This document shows positions 11,621 to 22,140 of a stretch of DNA of 64,000 bases, piece after piece. Under the pieces are notes generated by a model. That model saw only the letters and a program-made list of their open reading frames with translations. It did no database searches and had not been told where the DNA came from. The translations under genes and the position numbers were made by a program. Each line of letters begins with the position of its first letter. Within the stretch, counting starts at the first letter, position 1. This DNA is from Synaphobranchus kaupii. Taxonomy: Eukaryota > Chordata > Actinopteri > Anguilliformes > Synaphobranchidae. The stretch covers positions 65,499,626 to 65,563,625 of the forward strand of contig CM056379.1 of NCBI GenBank assembly GCA_029718625.1, written 5' to 3'.

Positions 11621-12480
11621 AATTCTGTAGCTTACTCTGGGACATTTAAAAATGGCATGAAAATCAGTAGCAGTTAACACTATAACACTGTAAATATAGC
11701 CATTTCTGCCCACCCTTGCGGAGTATGGTTTAAACATGTCTATACTCAGGTTAGGGAGCTATGCTACAGACATATCTAGTTAGGTCTTGATTGACTATTT
11801 AGCTGCCTATACCTACTTTAGATAAATGCAGAATTGTGCATGTATTTATAAAATACAATTTAAAAATATGACGAACAAGTATTTTGCAGTAGACTATTAA
11901 CATGTCCAGGGGTGGACGTAACACTTGCACTGATCACCAACTGGTGTCCGAAGATATATTCTTTGTGGCCAAAATTCTACAATATTTTATCATGTATATT
12001 CATTGTTTGTGGAATTGTGAAAGGCATGCTTTAGGCAACTGAAAAAAAAGCAGATGCTGCAAAGATCCAAGATAACGCATTTTTAAAAAAAAAAACGCTA
12101 ACAATGAAGAAGCTGCATTTCAGTCCACCACCACAAACGTGTTCGGAACTGCTTACTATGCTGTAAAACATTGCAACTGGTTCAATAAGTGTTCAAATAA
12201 TTTGTGTAGGCTACATAGCCCTGTTGGTGGGGCATAGACGACAAAAACGAGGCTTGTGTACATATTCACGTTGTTTTATACGTTGTGAATTTTGCTGTCG
12301 ACTGACTTGAATTAGTTTTTGCATTTTAAATAGATTTGTGTTAATTTACAGCACCATGCTCCCCGCGTTCCTAACTAAATCCTTTCGTTAGGCTACTTCA
12401 TCTTTCTCTTGCCGTGTAGCAGCACGAGCGCCCTCTGGTGATAAAACAATACAATTTGAAATTGCAAGTGATCAATATTT
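11621..12480. other. Gene-free AT-rich stretch
   Basis: Only short A or T runs and no ORF with recognisable content. Confidence 0.4.
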
Positions 12481-12489
12481 ATGTTGCTT

Positions 12490-12730
12490 TGGAGCCTACA
12501 TCCTGCACTGTTAAAACATTTCCTGTTAAAAAGAAAACCAGTAAAGAGCTGGCAGCAGGGTTGCCAGCATGTTACTGTAAAATTAACAGTTTTACTGTTG
12601 CAGAAATTTACAGTTTGATACTGTCTTTTATTAAATACAGCATACAACCTTAAATTATTACAGTATACTTTTACAGTATAATACTGATAACAGGGTTAAC
12701 AGTTAATTGCCGTATTTGCACTACCTCTAC
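12490..12730. repeat. 'tactgtaaaattaacagttttactgt' dispersed repeat
   Basis: Alternating TACTGTAAA, TTTACAGT and TTACAGTATA motifs form a region able to fold on itself. The pattern matches a family I recall as common in fish genomes. Boundaries are approximate and no target duplication was seen. Confidence 0.4.
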
Positions 12731-13260
12731 TGGGAAGCATAGCTACAGACTCTTGCACACGCTTCTAAGTGCATCTTACAAAACATGTCTTACTTTATTG
12801 TAAAGAAAGTCTTGATTGCCCTTGCAAAACATTTGCACATAATGTGCATGTACATTGGGAAAAATAGACAAAGCAGCCCATTTAGGCAAAATAACTTAAA
12901 TGAACTTAGTCCTAACCAAAACATTTTTTTAAAATATTTGTAGTCAAGTTAACACCTGAGTCAAAACTTTAGTGCTAAAATGTTAAGTAGTGCAATACAA
13001 CCACAAGAAACACTCAAATGATCAATGACATATCAGCATACACAAATTAACATACAGGAATGTTTTTCTAATATGAGGCTGTGTCTGTCCAAAACCAGCC
13101 ACGTTCTTAACACAAACAGATATTAAACACCAACAGACATGACACATTATTAAAATAAAAGAATGTGACTGTCCAAAACCTTCCAAGTTGTACGTGTTTG
13201 TGTATGTGTATGAGGGCGAGGGGGTGGGTGGCACAAACTGGTGTAGGGATAGAGGTGAGT

Positions 13261-13432
13261 GGGTGAGTGAGTGAGTATGAAGTCCCACTCAAAGTCCATC
13301 AGTCTCTTCAGTAGAGTGGAGACATGAGGAGTGACCTTTGTTGTCTTCTTAGCGACTTTACCAGTTCTCTTGGACAGCACTTTGTCCCGGCCAGCCTTGG
13401 TGCCCCTCTTTGGGTTTATTCCTGCATAGCAT
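13261..13432 (-). CDS. Possible orphan exon, unknown protein
   Basis: On the minus strand a polypyrimidine tract and AG (TTGTTTTTCAG, ending at 13433) precede an open stretch encoding a basic peptide that starts CYAGINPKRGTKAGRDKVLS and ends near LLKRLMDFEWDF. Composition is protein-like up to about 13275. It then decays into a CA/CTCA-rich simple repeat, and I see no convincing donor. I do not recognise the protein. It could be a terminal exon of a host gene, a piece of a transposon gene, or chance. Confidence 0.22.
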
Positions 13433-13560
13433 CTGAAAAACAATAGTGCAAGGACAGCTACACCTGAACACTAGTCTGAGCAGCAAAATATTTTTTTAGA
13501 ACAAGAAGCAGCGAAACAAGAGCAGCGCAGCCAAAGCAATATGGGAGAGGGGGGATCTGA

Positions 13561-13868
13561 GGGTGCCTCCCAATAATCGAAAAATGCACCCTCCCTTCCT
13601 CCACTACCACCTCCTCTACGCCGTGCCCCGGAAACGGATCTTTGTGTTTTAATCTAAAGGTGCTGATTACATCTTAATTACGTATAAATTGTTACATATT
13701 AATTAATGTCTCAACACAAACCACAATGCCAGGTACATTGTATACTGTACATGCAAGTACTTGTACTCAAAACGTTGAGGCAGTTTTCCATACTTCCGGG
13801 AAGGAAAGGAGTGGTAGTGGGGGAGAGGAGGAAAGGAGGTGGGGAGTGAAGAATATTGGGTCTCGTTT
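13561..13868. mobile_element. MITE with GGTGCGTCCCAATA-type ends (copy 1)
   Basis: The left end CTCCCAATAATCGAAAAATG pairs with the right end GAATATTGGG, and purine- and pyrimidine-rich subterminal blocks (CCTCCACTACCACCTCC and GGAGGAAAGGAGGTGG) mirror each other. Related pieces lie at 26640-26780 and 60975-61140 and share the core 'aaacggatctttgtgt...taatctaa'. It is non-coding; superfamily uncertain, perhaps hAT. Confidence 0.6.
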
Positions 13869-13885
13869 TAAAAGGGGCGCTCCAT

Positions 13886-15778
13886 GGGCCCTATCTTGGC
13901 GATCTTGGCGCTTGGTCTAAGCGCATGGCGTAAAGTCCATTTAGGGCGTGTCCAAGTCCACTTTTGCTATTTTAACGGCTTGTTTTTTTGGGCGCTAAGC
14001 ACGGCGCAACGTACAAATGGGCTGAACCTAGTCTCTTCATTAATTATAGGTGTGTCTTGGGCGTGACATGCAATAAACCAATCAAAATGTCATATGCCAT
14101 TCCCTTTAAAAGCCTGCTTTTCCACCTTGGCGGATTGCTTATGATGGCGAAACAGACATGCTCGTGCGTGTTTAGTGCGATCAAGGAATAGGCTATATGG
14201 ATCAATAGAAGCCTATGATCAGTATTATTCGGACTAACCATTATGAGTTCCTGGTAATTCCTGACAGTGCTGTTTACAAAATATATGCGGTTAAATTTCG
14301 TTAAAAGCACCTGCAACAGCTGAGAATAAGCGGCCAATTGCTTCCGTCTCACCTTAGAAAACGCCAAATTAGACTGCTTGTTTAACGAATTTCGTTTGAT
14401 TATGCAATGGACTCATGTTCAAGCTTCATCCGAAGTTCATTAGGCTACCTGCATTCTAATTTTGATTAATAACATAAATAACTTTATTTTGCCTTAATGA
14501 TGACACTAAATACAATACATCTGTCAGGTTGGCAACCCATAGGTTCAGCATATTTTCCCTTGTTTTATAATGTCCTTCTTATGGAAATGTGACCAACCTG
14601 TTTTCCTGGTAGCGTAATACTTTAAAACAATCCACTTTCCCAGGAAGACTGTGAAAAGTGTGATTTACAGCAGGTGAAACAGACCTGCTCCTGTAAAGCG
14701 CAATGCAGATAATGGAATTAAAATTAATTGTAAATTGATACAATTGTGTAACGTGATGTGTAACGTGCTGCAAATTTAGTTTCTAATTAGACGCTTAGTT
14801 CTCTTTAAAATCTTTTCTTCAGTTATGGAATAACAGGTGAAATCAGCGGGGTTTTAATAAGCTGAGGGTATAGAAACCTTGTCACTGTAATTAAAAAAAT
14901 ATGAAGGACGAAGAATAGCTAAGGTTACAATTCAGTTAACATGATGACATTTATCTCCGTTTTTTAACCATAGGCTATCGAAAAAACCTTATGCACAGCG
15001 AGTCCGCTGTAGCCTAGGCTATTTGAAAAACAATAAAAGCAATATTCACTGGACAAGGTTTTGAACTTTTTTCAGTCACAAACCATTCTATTTACTTACA
15101 GGCTGTATTCCTAGATAAACAGAGCTGTATTGTAATGACATCTGAAGTGCATTTTCAGAACTCAAATGTCCGTCTATTGCAGTGCGCGAGTTTCCCATTG
15201 AATGACAATTCACGCATTAGGTGCAAATGACAATTCGCGCATTAGGTTTGATATAGGTGTTATCAGCTCCTTTTTAATGGATAGCCATTGTCCCGTACCA
15301 TCGCACATCACCTGGATGTTGATGGAGTGGGCTGAGAGCAATGTAATGTGGCATTGTTTCCCTTCACTAAGGGAAAGGTATGTGGACCTATGGAACCTTT
15401 TATTATTATGCATTTTTGATATAGCCTACACAATAATATTTCACATTGTGATCTAGATATTTTAGTCATGCTTGTGCGCGCCCCTGTGTGTAACAGACAG
15501 GAGGGTACACGCGTTGTGCACACGCCTATGTAGACGCACTTATATGCGCCTTTAAAATAACATGTAAACAACTGCGACATGACTTTAGACCAGGTTTGTG
15601 GTGGTTCTAGCGCAAGCGCTTTCTGCTGGCTCAAGATAGCAATACGCCAAAAATAATCCTGGCCACTCCTCATCTTAAGACCAACACGCCCAGTTCACTT
15701 GCTACGGGCGCAAGAATACATGGTAGTTAAAGGACGTAAGCGCTAGGCGCCGCTTTGCGCCGGTGTAAGATAGGGCCC
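13886..15778 (+). mobile_element. Complete Harbinger-like non-autonomous element, 1893 bp (copy 2)
   Basis: Both ends are GGGCCCTATCTT in inverted orientation, followed by TTGGCG on the left and ACACCGGCGC on the right. Length is identical to the inverted copy at 34930-36822 (1893 bp). The bases outside the ends (CAT left, CCT right) are not a clean duplication. No transposase is present. An antisense 107-codon ORF is conserved in the other long copy but has no known domain. The PIF/Harbinger assignment is by analogy to fish repeats with such ends and 3-bp duplications. Confidence 0.7.
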
Positions 15779-17301
15779 CCTGAGTGATGTGTGCAAGTGA
15801 TTGGTTGAGATGAGTTTGCTGAGGCACAGCAAGAGTTATTTTACCAAACTTGCTCTGCATACTTGTTCGTGATGCTCATGCAGTTGTATCAACTTGTAAG
15901 ATGCTTGATCCTACACTTGAGCCATCAAAATTAAATAAAAGCTGTCTCATTTGTTGTACTGGTTTATTTAAAGTGTTTGGAATCACAGTCCAATATTGCA
16001 TTAAAAATATATGGCACCACATGCTATGTCAGATTTAGAGATCACATTCACCTTCAGTCAGGATACAGCTTTCTAGCTTGATGCTGGAAATAATGTTTTA
16101 AACCATTGTAACCACATTCACATCAATGTAGCGAGCAAATAGATAATTACTGCAAACAATGTTCTTCTCAAAATGCGTTCTGGACCGAGGGCTTAGCTCA
16201 AGCGACGGTGCAAAGCAGTAGTGGTCTTTTGTTTATTATGAGAGTAAAAAAAGTTTGCCTTCATTCTGAAACAGTATCGGAAGAAATTACAGTTTACAGG
16301 CCACCACAGTTTAGTTACCTATATGTTATTTATCCCCCGCCAAACCAAAAATAAAACTTTAACAATTCGCCTATATTTCAGCCATAATTTTACAAACAAA
16401 TTATTTGCGTAATAACAAGCAAAAGTGGGAACCGCGGCATTAAAACTGTATGCCTGAGAAAGAATAATGTAATTTACATCTATTTATGTGAATTAGCCGT
16501 CTTTTACCAATGCAATTCATGTTTTAGGCTATTATACAATTTTTTTTATAATTTAGCTACCGTAGGCTATATATTTCATGCCTGAAATACAGCATCCAGT
16601 AAAACAGCTACCATTTTCAGTGCAAAAACAAGCTCTGAGACAAGAACAATCTGTTAAGTGCCACTGACAGTTGATACAGCTGTGCAACGTCATTAGTAAT
16701 TGACATCGCTTAAACTGACGCTTGACTGAGCAAGGACTTTGCATTTGTGTAATGCATGTTGCCTCGATTCCTCCGTCCTCATATCTCATCCTTTCATGTC
16801 TTCCTCACGTGGAGCTAAGGACAGAGGAAATGATGCAAGGACTGAAAATTAGCAATTGGACTGAACCCAATGCGTTTCGTTTTACAGAATTGCATATCTT
16901 AACAAGGCGGACAGTTTTCCAAATTTCACTTAACAGCAGCGCTCCCCTGCGTTCAACAACAATTTGAACCCTGCTTATAGTAACATTACGTTACCCATGC
17001 AGAATAAATCCCTGGCCTCCGCCCCAGTCTATTAGTACGTGCTCGACTGGTTAATAGCGGGGCCTGCAGAATAGCGTTATCGCTTGGATGGTGGGGTGGC
17101 CGGAGGTCATCACTGGCAAGGGTGCCATAGAAATAGAAGGACATCTATCTGTAGGAAAATATAACTGCATTTGCCTGTAAACATTAACATTCTACAGCAA
17201 TACAGAAGCCTACTTAATTTGTTGCCATTGACCATTGATATTGTCTGAGTAAAAGTGCGCAACAGTTCAACAATTGTTCTTTTTTCCCTTTTGATTAACA
17301 G
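15779..17301. other. Upstream flank of arhgap27 exon, no named feature
   Basis: Non-repetitive sequence as far as I can tell. It should contain part of the 5' intron or promoter of the gene starting downstream. I see no convincing first exon, CpG island or TATA-led promoter. Confidence 0.4.
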
Positions 17302-18216
17302 CTCCAAGATAACCTCTTTCCAGCCCTGATCATTTTGCCCTACAAAGTTCCTTGGGAAATGTCTGAGATGACTGCCGTGGCCAATAAAGAGCTTGTGTTG
17401 GTGGAGTTTGAGTATCAATACACTGCCAGAGATGGCGGTTTTGTGTCCATCAAACCCAACGAACAGTACATTCTTGTCTCCAGGACCAATGACCACTGGT
17501 GGCATGTCCGCAAGGATGAGCAAACCAAACCATTCTACATCCCTGCCAAATATGTGAAAGAGCTCCCAGTGGATATTCCCTCCCCTCTGGACTTGATTAT
17601 GCCAAATGGCCCAACGACCTCAGAGCCTTTCACAGACAAAAGTCCAGTGGATTTACCTGATGAGATGCCTGACGAAGTGACGATCAGGCTCCATTCACTG
17701 TCAGGCAGAGGAAAGAGAGTTGAAGACCGAATGTCGACTTTTGGTATCCCTCAAGACCTTCAGGAATTAAATCGTTATCGACTCTCGGATTCTGTCAATG
17801 CGCAGCAAACACACCACATTGGCAGGACTGCACCCTTGTCCTTCTCCAAAAATATCTCAGAACATGTGAAGAGGCATAACTTAGCCCCCAGTACCTTCAG
17901 CCCTGCTGATTCAGAAACAAAATCAACTCAGTCAAGGTTACTGGAGATGCCCGTTATCAAGGAGGCTAAACTCCAAAAGTCAATTGAACTACCAGAACTG
18001 CCAGTAAAGTTAGAACTCAGACAACAGGCTGACTTTACACAGGACTCTGAGAATATTTATGAGACGATCCCAGACATACAGGATGTAGATTCAAAAGCCT
18101 CCTCAGTGATGGGCAGGGTGCCCGCCCCTGCTCCCCCCTTCATTCCAGTCCCTTTCATGGTTGAGGATCCCTCTGTTGCTCCCACTCCAGTCCTACCTCC
18201 TCTTCCTGCCACCCAG
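17302..18216 (+). CDS. arhgap27: arhgap27-like Rho GTPase-activating protein, first coding exon (SH3)
   Basis: The exon follows a splice acceptor (TTTTGATTAACAG, ending 17301; a second possible acceptor ends at 17323). The likely start ATG is 17359, and the reading frame stays open for 286 codons to a donor CAG|GTAAAG at 18216/18217, phase 0. Residues 12-69 form an SH3 domain: VEFEYQY, the WW pair in NDHWWHV (47-48) and FYIPAKYVKEL at 59-69. Further on, DSENIYETIPDI (about 230-241) and a proline-rich end (PAPAPPFIPVP, PTPVLPPLPATQ) resemble the linker of ARHGAP27, an SH3-WW-PH-RhoGAP protein that inactivates Rac/Cdc42-type GTPases and acts in endocytic traffic. ARHGAP12 or ARHGAP9 are less likely. 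The WW, PH and RhoGAP exons are not visible downstream in the window. Confidence 0.85.
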
Positions 18217-18378
18217 GTAAAGTCACAAATCTGTCCTGAATACTTAGTGAACACATTTGTCCAATCAGCCACATACACGTATTTACAGCTTACAGCTTTT
18301 ACGGTACAGGCTCTAGGTATTTGGACAGTGACACAATCTTTGTTATCTTGGCTCTGTACTCCAACACATTGGAATTGA
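18217..18378 (+). other. Intron read-through tail after the arhgap27 donor
   Basis: If the donor at 18217 is not used, the frame continues 53 codons to a TGA at 18376. This tail runs into Tc1-like sequence and has no domain, so it is intronic. It could yield a short SH3-only product only by intron retention. Confidence 0.5.
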
Positions 18379-18470
18379 AATATGAGGTTAAAGTGCAGAG
18401 TGTCAGCTTGAGGGTATTTACATCCATATTGGGTGATTCATGTAGGAATTACAGCCCTTTTTATACATAG
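18296..18470. mobile_element. Tc1-like remnant, left piece (split)
   Basis: 'ggacagtgacacaatctttgttatc', 'ctgtactccaacacattgga' and 'gaattacagcccttttta' are the end of a widespread Tc1-like family. The continuation ('catttaag...gcaaaagtaattggacaaattaacat') is found 2 kb away at 20507, beyond a separate insertion. Confidence 0.75.
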
Positions 18471-20500
18471 GGTCATGGTTTATGACCCTTTTTCCCTTGC
18501 GGTCGTGTTCCTCGGTCACCACACGTGGGTGCTGCTCTCTTAGTGGAGTTTTGGCTCCGTCCCGGCTTTTCGCGGAGAAGTCTCGTCAGCGTTCACAGGT
18601 GTGCGTGTTTGCCGGTGAGCTATATAAGCCTTCCGTTTCCTTAATTCGGGGCTTCGATATTGATTGTTTGTTGATTGTATTGTGGTGTATTGTCTGGCAT
18701 TATTTGTGCTGTTTTGTGTGCGGTATTATTTAGCCCATTTAATGTTTAGCCAGTATGTTTAGGTTTAGGTTTTTAAGGAGACCGTTTTGCTCCGTTGTGC
18801 TTTATTGGAGTTTTGCGGGACTTGCCTTTGTGCTTTGAGCTTTAAGGTAGAATTCCTTTTTGTGTGCTCGTTTCTGTCACAGCTTTCTGGTCTTTCCTTT
18901 TTGTCTGTTGCCTAGATCTTTTGCCCTTTTCTGTCTCTTTCTCCTCTCTCTGTCTGCTGTCTTCCGTGAAAACGAGAGGAGTCTTTGTTTGATTGTGTGT
19001 ATTTGTATGGTAGTTTCTTACTAAGAGACAGGGCGTTTTATCATACTAACTTTAGGGCTTTATTTATTCTTAGAGGCAGGGCGTGTATTTTCGATTAAGC
19101 TTGCTTTAGTCTGTGTCGTGGATTTTTCCCTTTCAACCCACAGTGAGCGACATCTGTTAGCCGGTAATTCCGGTGCAGCTGTCCTGTTTCGTCCTTTTTA
19201 GTGGTACGATTTTGTTCGGAACTGTAGTTCTGTTCGTTCTCAGGGTATGTCTCTCCTCATATGGAGCTTGGGCGATTTTGTTGACATGTTTGCGTTTGAC
19301 TGCAAGTCTCTGAAAGTAGCCTTGGACCGTTAGTTCTCTGTTCTTTTCGCCTCGTTACATTTCCCTTTACCGAGAGGCTAGGGCGTTTATTTTCTACTAA
19401 GCTTGTGTTAGTCATTTTTGCTAGTAAAGTTATGGGACGAGAGTGCTCCATCGGCTCACCTGTAAAATGTTTCTCTCTCCTGGGAGATCGGGCATTTACC
19501 TCTTTACGTTTTCTGGAGTAATGCGGGACTTGCCTATGTGGATGTAGTCATTAGGACTCTTCCCCCCTGGCGTACTTGCCTATGTGGATGTAGTTATTAG
19601 GACTCTTCCCCCCTGGCATACTTGCCTATGTGGATGTAGTTATCCGGACTCTTCCCCCCTGGCGTACTTGCCTATGTTGATGTAGTTATCCGGACTCTTC
19701 CCCCCTGGTGTACTTGCCTATGTAGATGTAGTTATTAGGACTCATCTCCCCTGGCTTTTTTCTGTTCCTGCTTCCTGGTCTTTGTATGTGACAGCGAGCC
19801 TATGAAAGTAGCCATGGAATGTTATATCTGTTCCTTCGCCTCCTCGTTACATTCCTCTTTACCAAGAGGCAGGGCGTTTATTTTCTATCAAACTCGCGTT
19901 AGTCTTTTAGCCGGTAATTCCGGTGCAGCTGTTCTGTTTTGTTCTTTTTACTTGCGGGACGATTTTGTTCGGAACTGTAGTTCTGTTCGTTCTCCAGGTA
20001 TGTCTCTCCTCATATGGAGCTTGGGCGTTTTTGTTGACAGGTTTGTGTTTGACTGCGAGTTTCTGAGAGTAGCCTTGGAACGTTAGATCTCCGTTCCTTT
20101 CGCCTCCTCGTATACTAATTCGTATTAGTTTGCAGTGTTCGGTACATTTGGTGTGTGTTATTTGTGCCATTATGCTACTCGCCTGTTCTTATGCGTCTCG
20201 TTACCGAGACAGGGCGTTTATTATTTCTGGCTCTTTCTTTAGTCACTTTGCTCGTAGAAGTATGGGAGCCCAGTGCTTTGTTCCATTAGCCTTGTTTGGT
20301 TTTCTTACTGAGAAACCTGGCGTTTGCGCTTCTACTCATTGGTGTGTGACAGTGAGCCGGTTAGTAGCCTTGGTCTGTGTGTTTCCCTGTCTTGTCTCCT
20401 TCCCTTAACTACGGGGTTTCCCGTCCTAGTAGCCTAGTGCTTAATGAATCCCCCTTGCTGCGTTTGGCCCCTCCTACCTCACACGTCACGCCACCATTAC
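18471..20500. mobile_element. Unclassified 2030-bp insertion, LTR-like
   Basis: It is inserted in the Tc1-like remnant and flanked by ACATAG at 18465-18470 and 20501-20506. The Tc1 text resumes seamlessly on the right, so the bounds are firm. A TATA box (GCTATATAAGCC, about 18620) follows a GC-rich block, as in an LTR promoter. Two diverged copies of a block of about 230-260 bp lie at 19066-19332 and 19858-20086 (shared 'ttagccggtaattccggtgcagct' and 'gtctctcctcatatggagcttgggcg'). A 46-bp minisatellite separates them. The ends (GGTCATGGTT and CCACCATTAC) lack the TG...CA of LTRs. No coding region is seen. Solo LTR or an unknown class. Confidence 0.6.
19529..19760. repeat. 46-bp tandem repeat, five units
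   Basis: CTTGCCTATGTGGATGTAG starts at 19529, 19575, 19621, 19667 and 19713, an exact 46-bp period, each followed by 'ggactcttcccccctgg'. It is internal to the insertion at 18471-20500. Confidence 0.92.
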
Positions 20501-20506
20501 ACATAG

Positions 20507-20762
20507 TTCCCCCATTTAAGCGGAGCAAAAGTAATTGGACAAATTAACATAGTCTTCAATAAAGTCCTCATATTTAGTACTTCCCTGGTGATGTTCTGTC
20601 AGGCCTGTACTTCAGCCATCTTCAGTTCCTGTTTGTTTCAGGGTGCTTTTTGTCTTCAGTCTTGTCCTCAGCAAGTGAAATGCATGTTCATTTGGATTCA
20701 GATTGGGTGACTGACTTGGTCAGTCAAGAACATTCCACTTTTTGGCCCCAAAAAAACTAATT
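20507..20762. mobile_element. Tc1-like remnant, right piece
   Basis: It continues the Tc1-like sequence of 18296-18470: 'agtaattggacaaattaacat', 'ccatcttcagttcctgtttg' and 'cttgtcctcagcaagtgaaatgcatg'. The last part is antisense transposase sequence. It ends where the next Harbinger-like copy begins. Confidence 0.75.
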
Positions 20763-22065
20763 GGGCTGTATCTTGATGATCTTAACGCATGGTCTAAAAT
20801 GCATGGCGCAAGTGACTTTAGGGCGTGTCCAACTCCACATTTGCTACTTAGAGGGCACATATTAAGGCACAAGGTTCAAATGGGCTGAACTTAGCCTCTT
20901 CATTAATTATAGGTGTGTCTTGGGCATAACATGCAATAAACCAATCAGAGTGTTATTCCCTTTAAAAGCTACCTGCATTTGCACCTTGGCAGATTGGTAA
21001 TATAACGCTAAATTATAAAGAGTGCAAAAAGAGCGATTTACAGCTGGGGAAATCTGCTCGTACGCAAGGTTAAAGTGTGCGAGCAAAGAATATATGGATC
21101 AATATTAGGATCAATACTATTCAGACTAATCATTATGACATGTTTTCATATACACAATAATAATCTTAAGGGTTTAACACCTGCACTGGTTCTCAGTAAT
21201 TCCCGACCAAACTATTTCCCATGTCCCAGAAATATAATAATGGGAAAACAGGAAAATATTTTCCATTAGCCTACACCAGTGCTGTTATTTTAGAAAATAT
21301 ATAATTTTTTAAATTTTGTTAAAAGCACCTGCAACTGCTGAGAATAAGCTACCAGAAAATGGCTTCTGTCTCACCTTAGAAAACGCCAAATTAGCCTTCT
21401 TGTTTAACAAATTTCGTTTGATTATACAATGAAGCATTGTCAAACATCAATTTCATGAGGCTGTTCTCATTGAGTTCTTGAAGTTCAAGCTTCATCCGAA
21501 GTTCATATTATGTGCATTCTAATATTGATTAATAACATAAAGTAAATAGCATTATTTTGGCTTAATGATGACACTAAATACACTAAAGCTGTCAGGTTTA
21601 CCCATAGGTTTACGCATATTTTCCATTGTTTTATAATGTCCTGCTTATGGAAATATGACCAACGCCCACTTTCCCGGGATTCCAGGGACAACGTGCGTCT
21701 ATTCCGTGAGAGAATTATAATTTTTTTGGGGAAAAATATGAATCTCTATTTCACAATGTAATCTTGGTTTTTATGCATGCTTGTGTGCGCTCGTGTGTAA
21801 CAGACAGGAGGGTGTATGCACGTTGTAGTAGGCGCACTTATATTGCGCTGTTAAAATAACATTGAATCAACTGCAACATGACCATGTTTGTGGTGGTTTT
21901 AGAACAAATGCTTTTTTCTGCCTCAAGATAGCAATATGCCAAAATTTATCCTGGCCACGCCTCATCTTAAGACCAACCTGCACAGTTCACTTGCTATGGG
22001 CGCAAGTTCACATGGTAATTAAACAACATGAGTGCAGGATGCTAAAATGCGCCTGCGCCGGTCTG
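20763..22065 (+). mobile_element. Harbinger-like non-autonomous element, diverged copy 3
   Basis: It starts GGGCTGTATCTTGATGATCT and keeps the family landmarks 'ctcttcattaattataggtgtgtcttggg', 'ttccctttaaaagc' and, on the right, 'gcaagttcacatggtaattaaacaa' and 'gcgcctgcgccggtctgaaa'. It is shorter (about 1.3 kb) and more mutated than the copies at 13886 and 34930, so it is an older insertion or a subfamily. Confidence 0.7.
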
Positions 22066-22140
22066 AAATTCTGAGACACTTGCGTTTGGGTTATAGCTAA
22101 GCAGCTCTCAGATACCTTCAACAACATTGCCGCGGCTTCA

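Noticed and set aside
14044..14367. 107-codon ORF repeated at 36342-36665 as a real gene
   Set aside because: It lies inside copies of one transposable element, has no domain, and is cut in the other copies.
17110..17523. Minus-strand ORF over the arhgap27 exon
   Set aside because: It is antisense to the SH3 exon, with no domain of its own.
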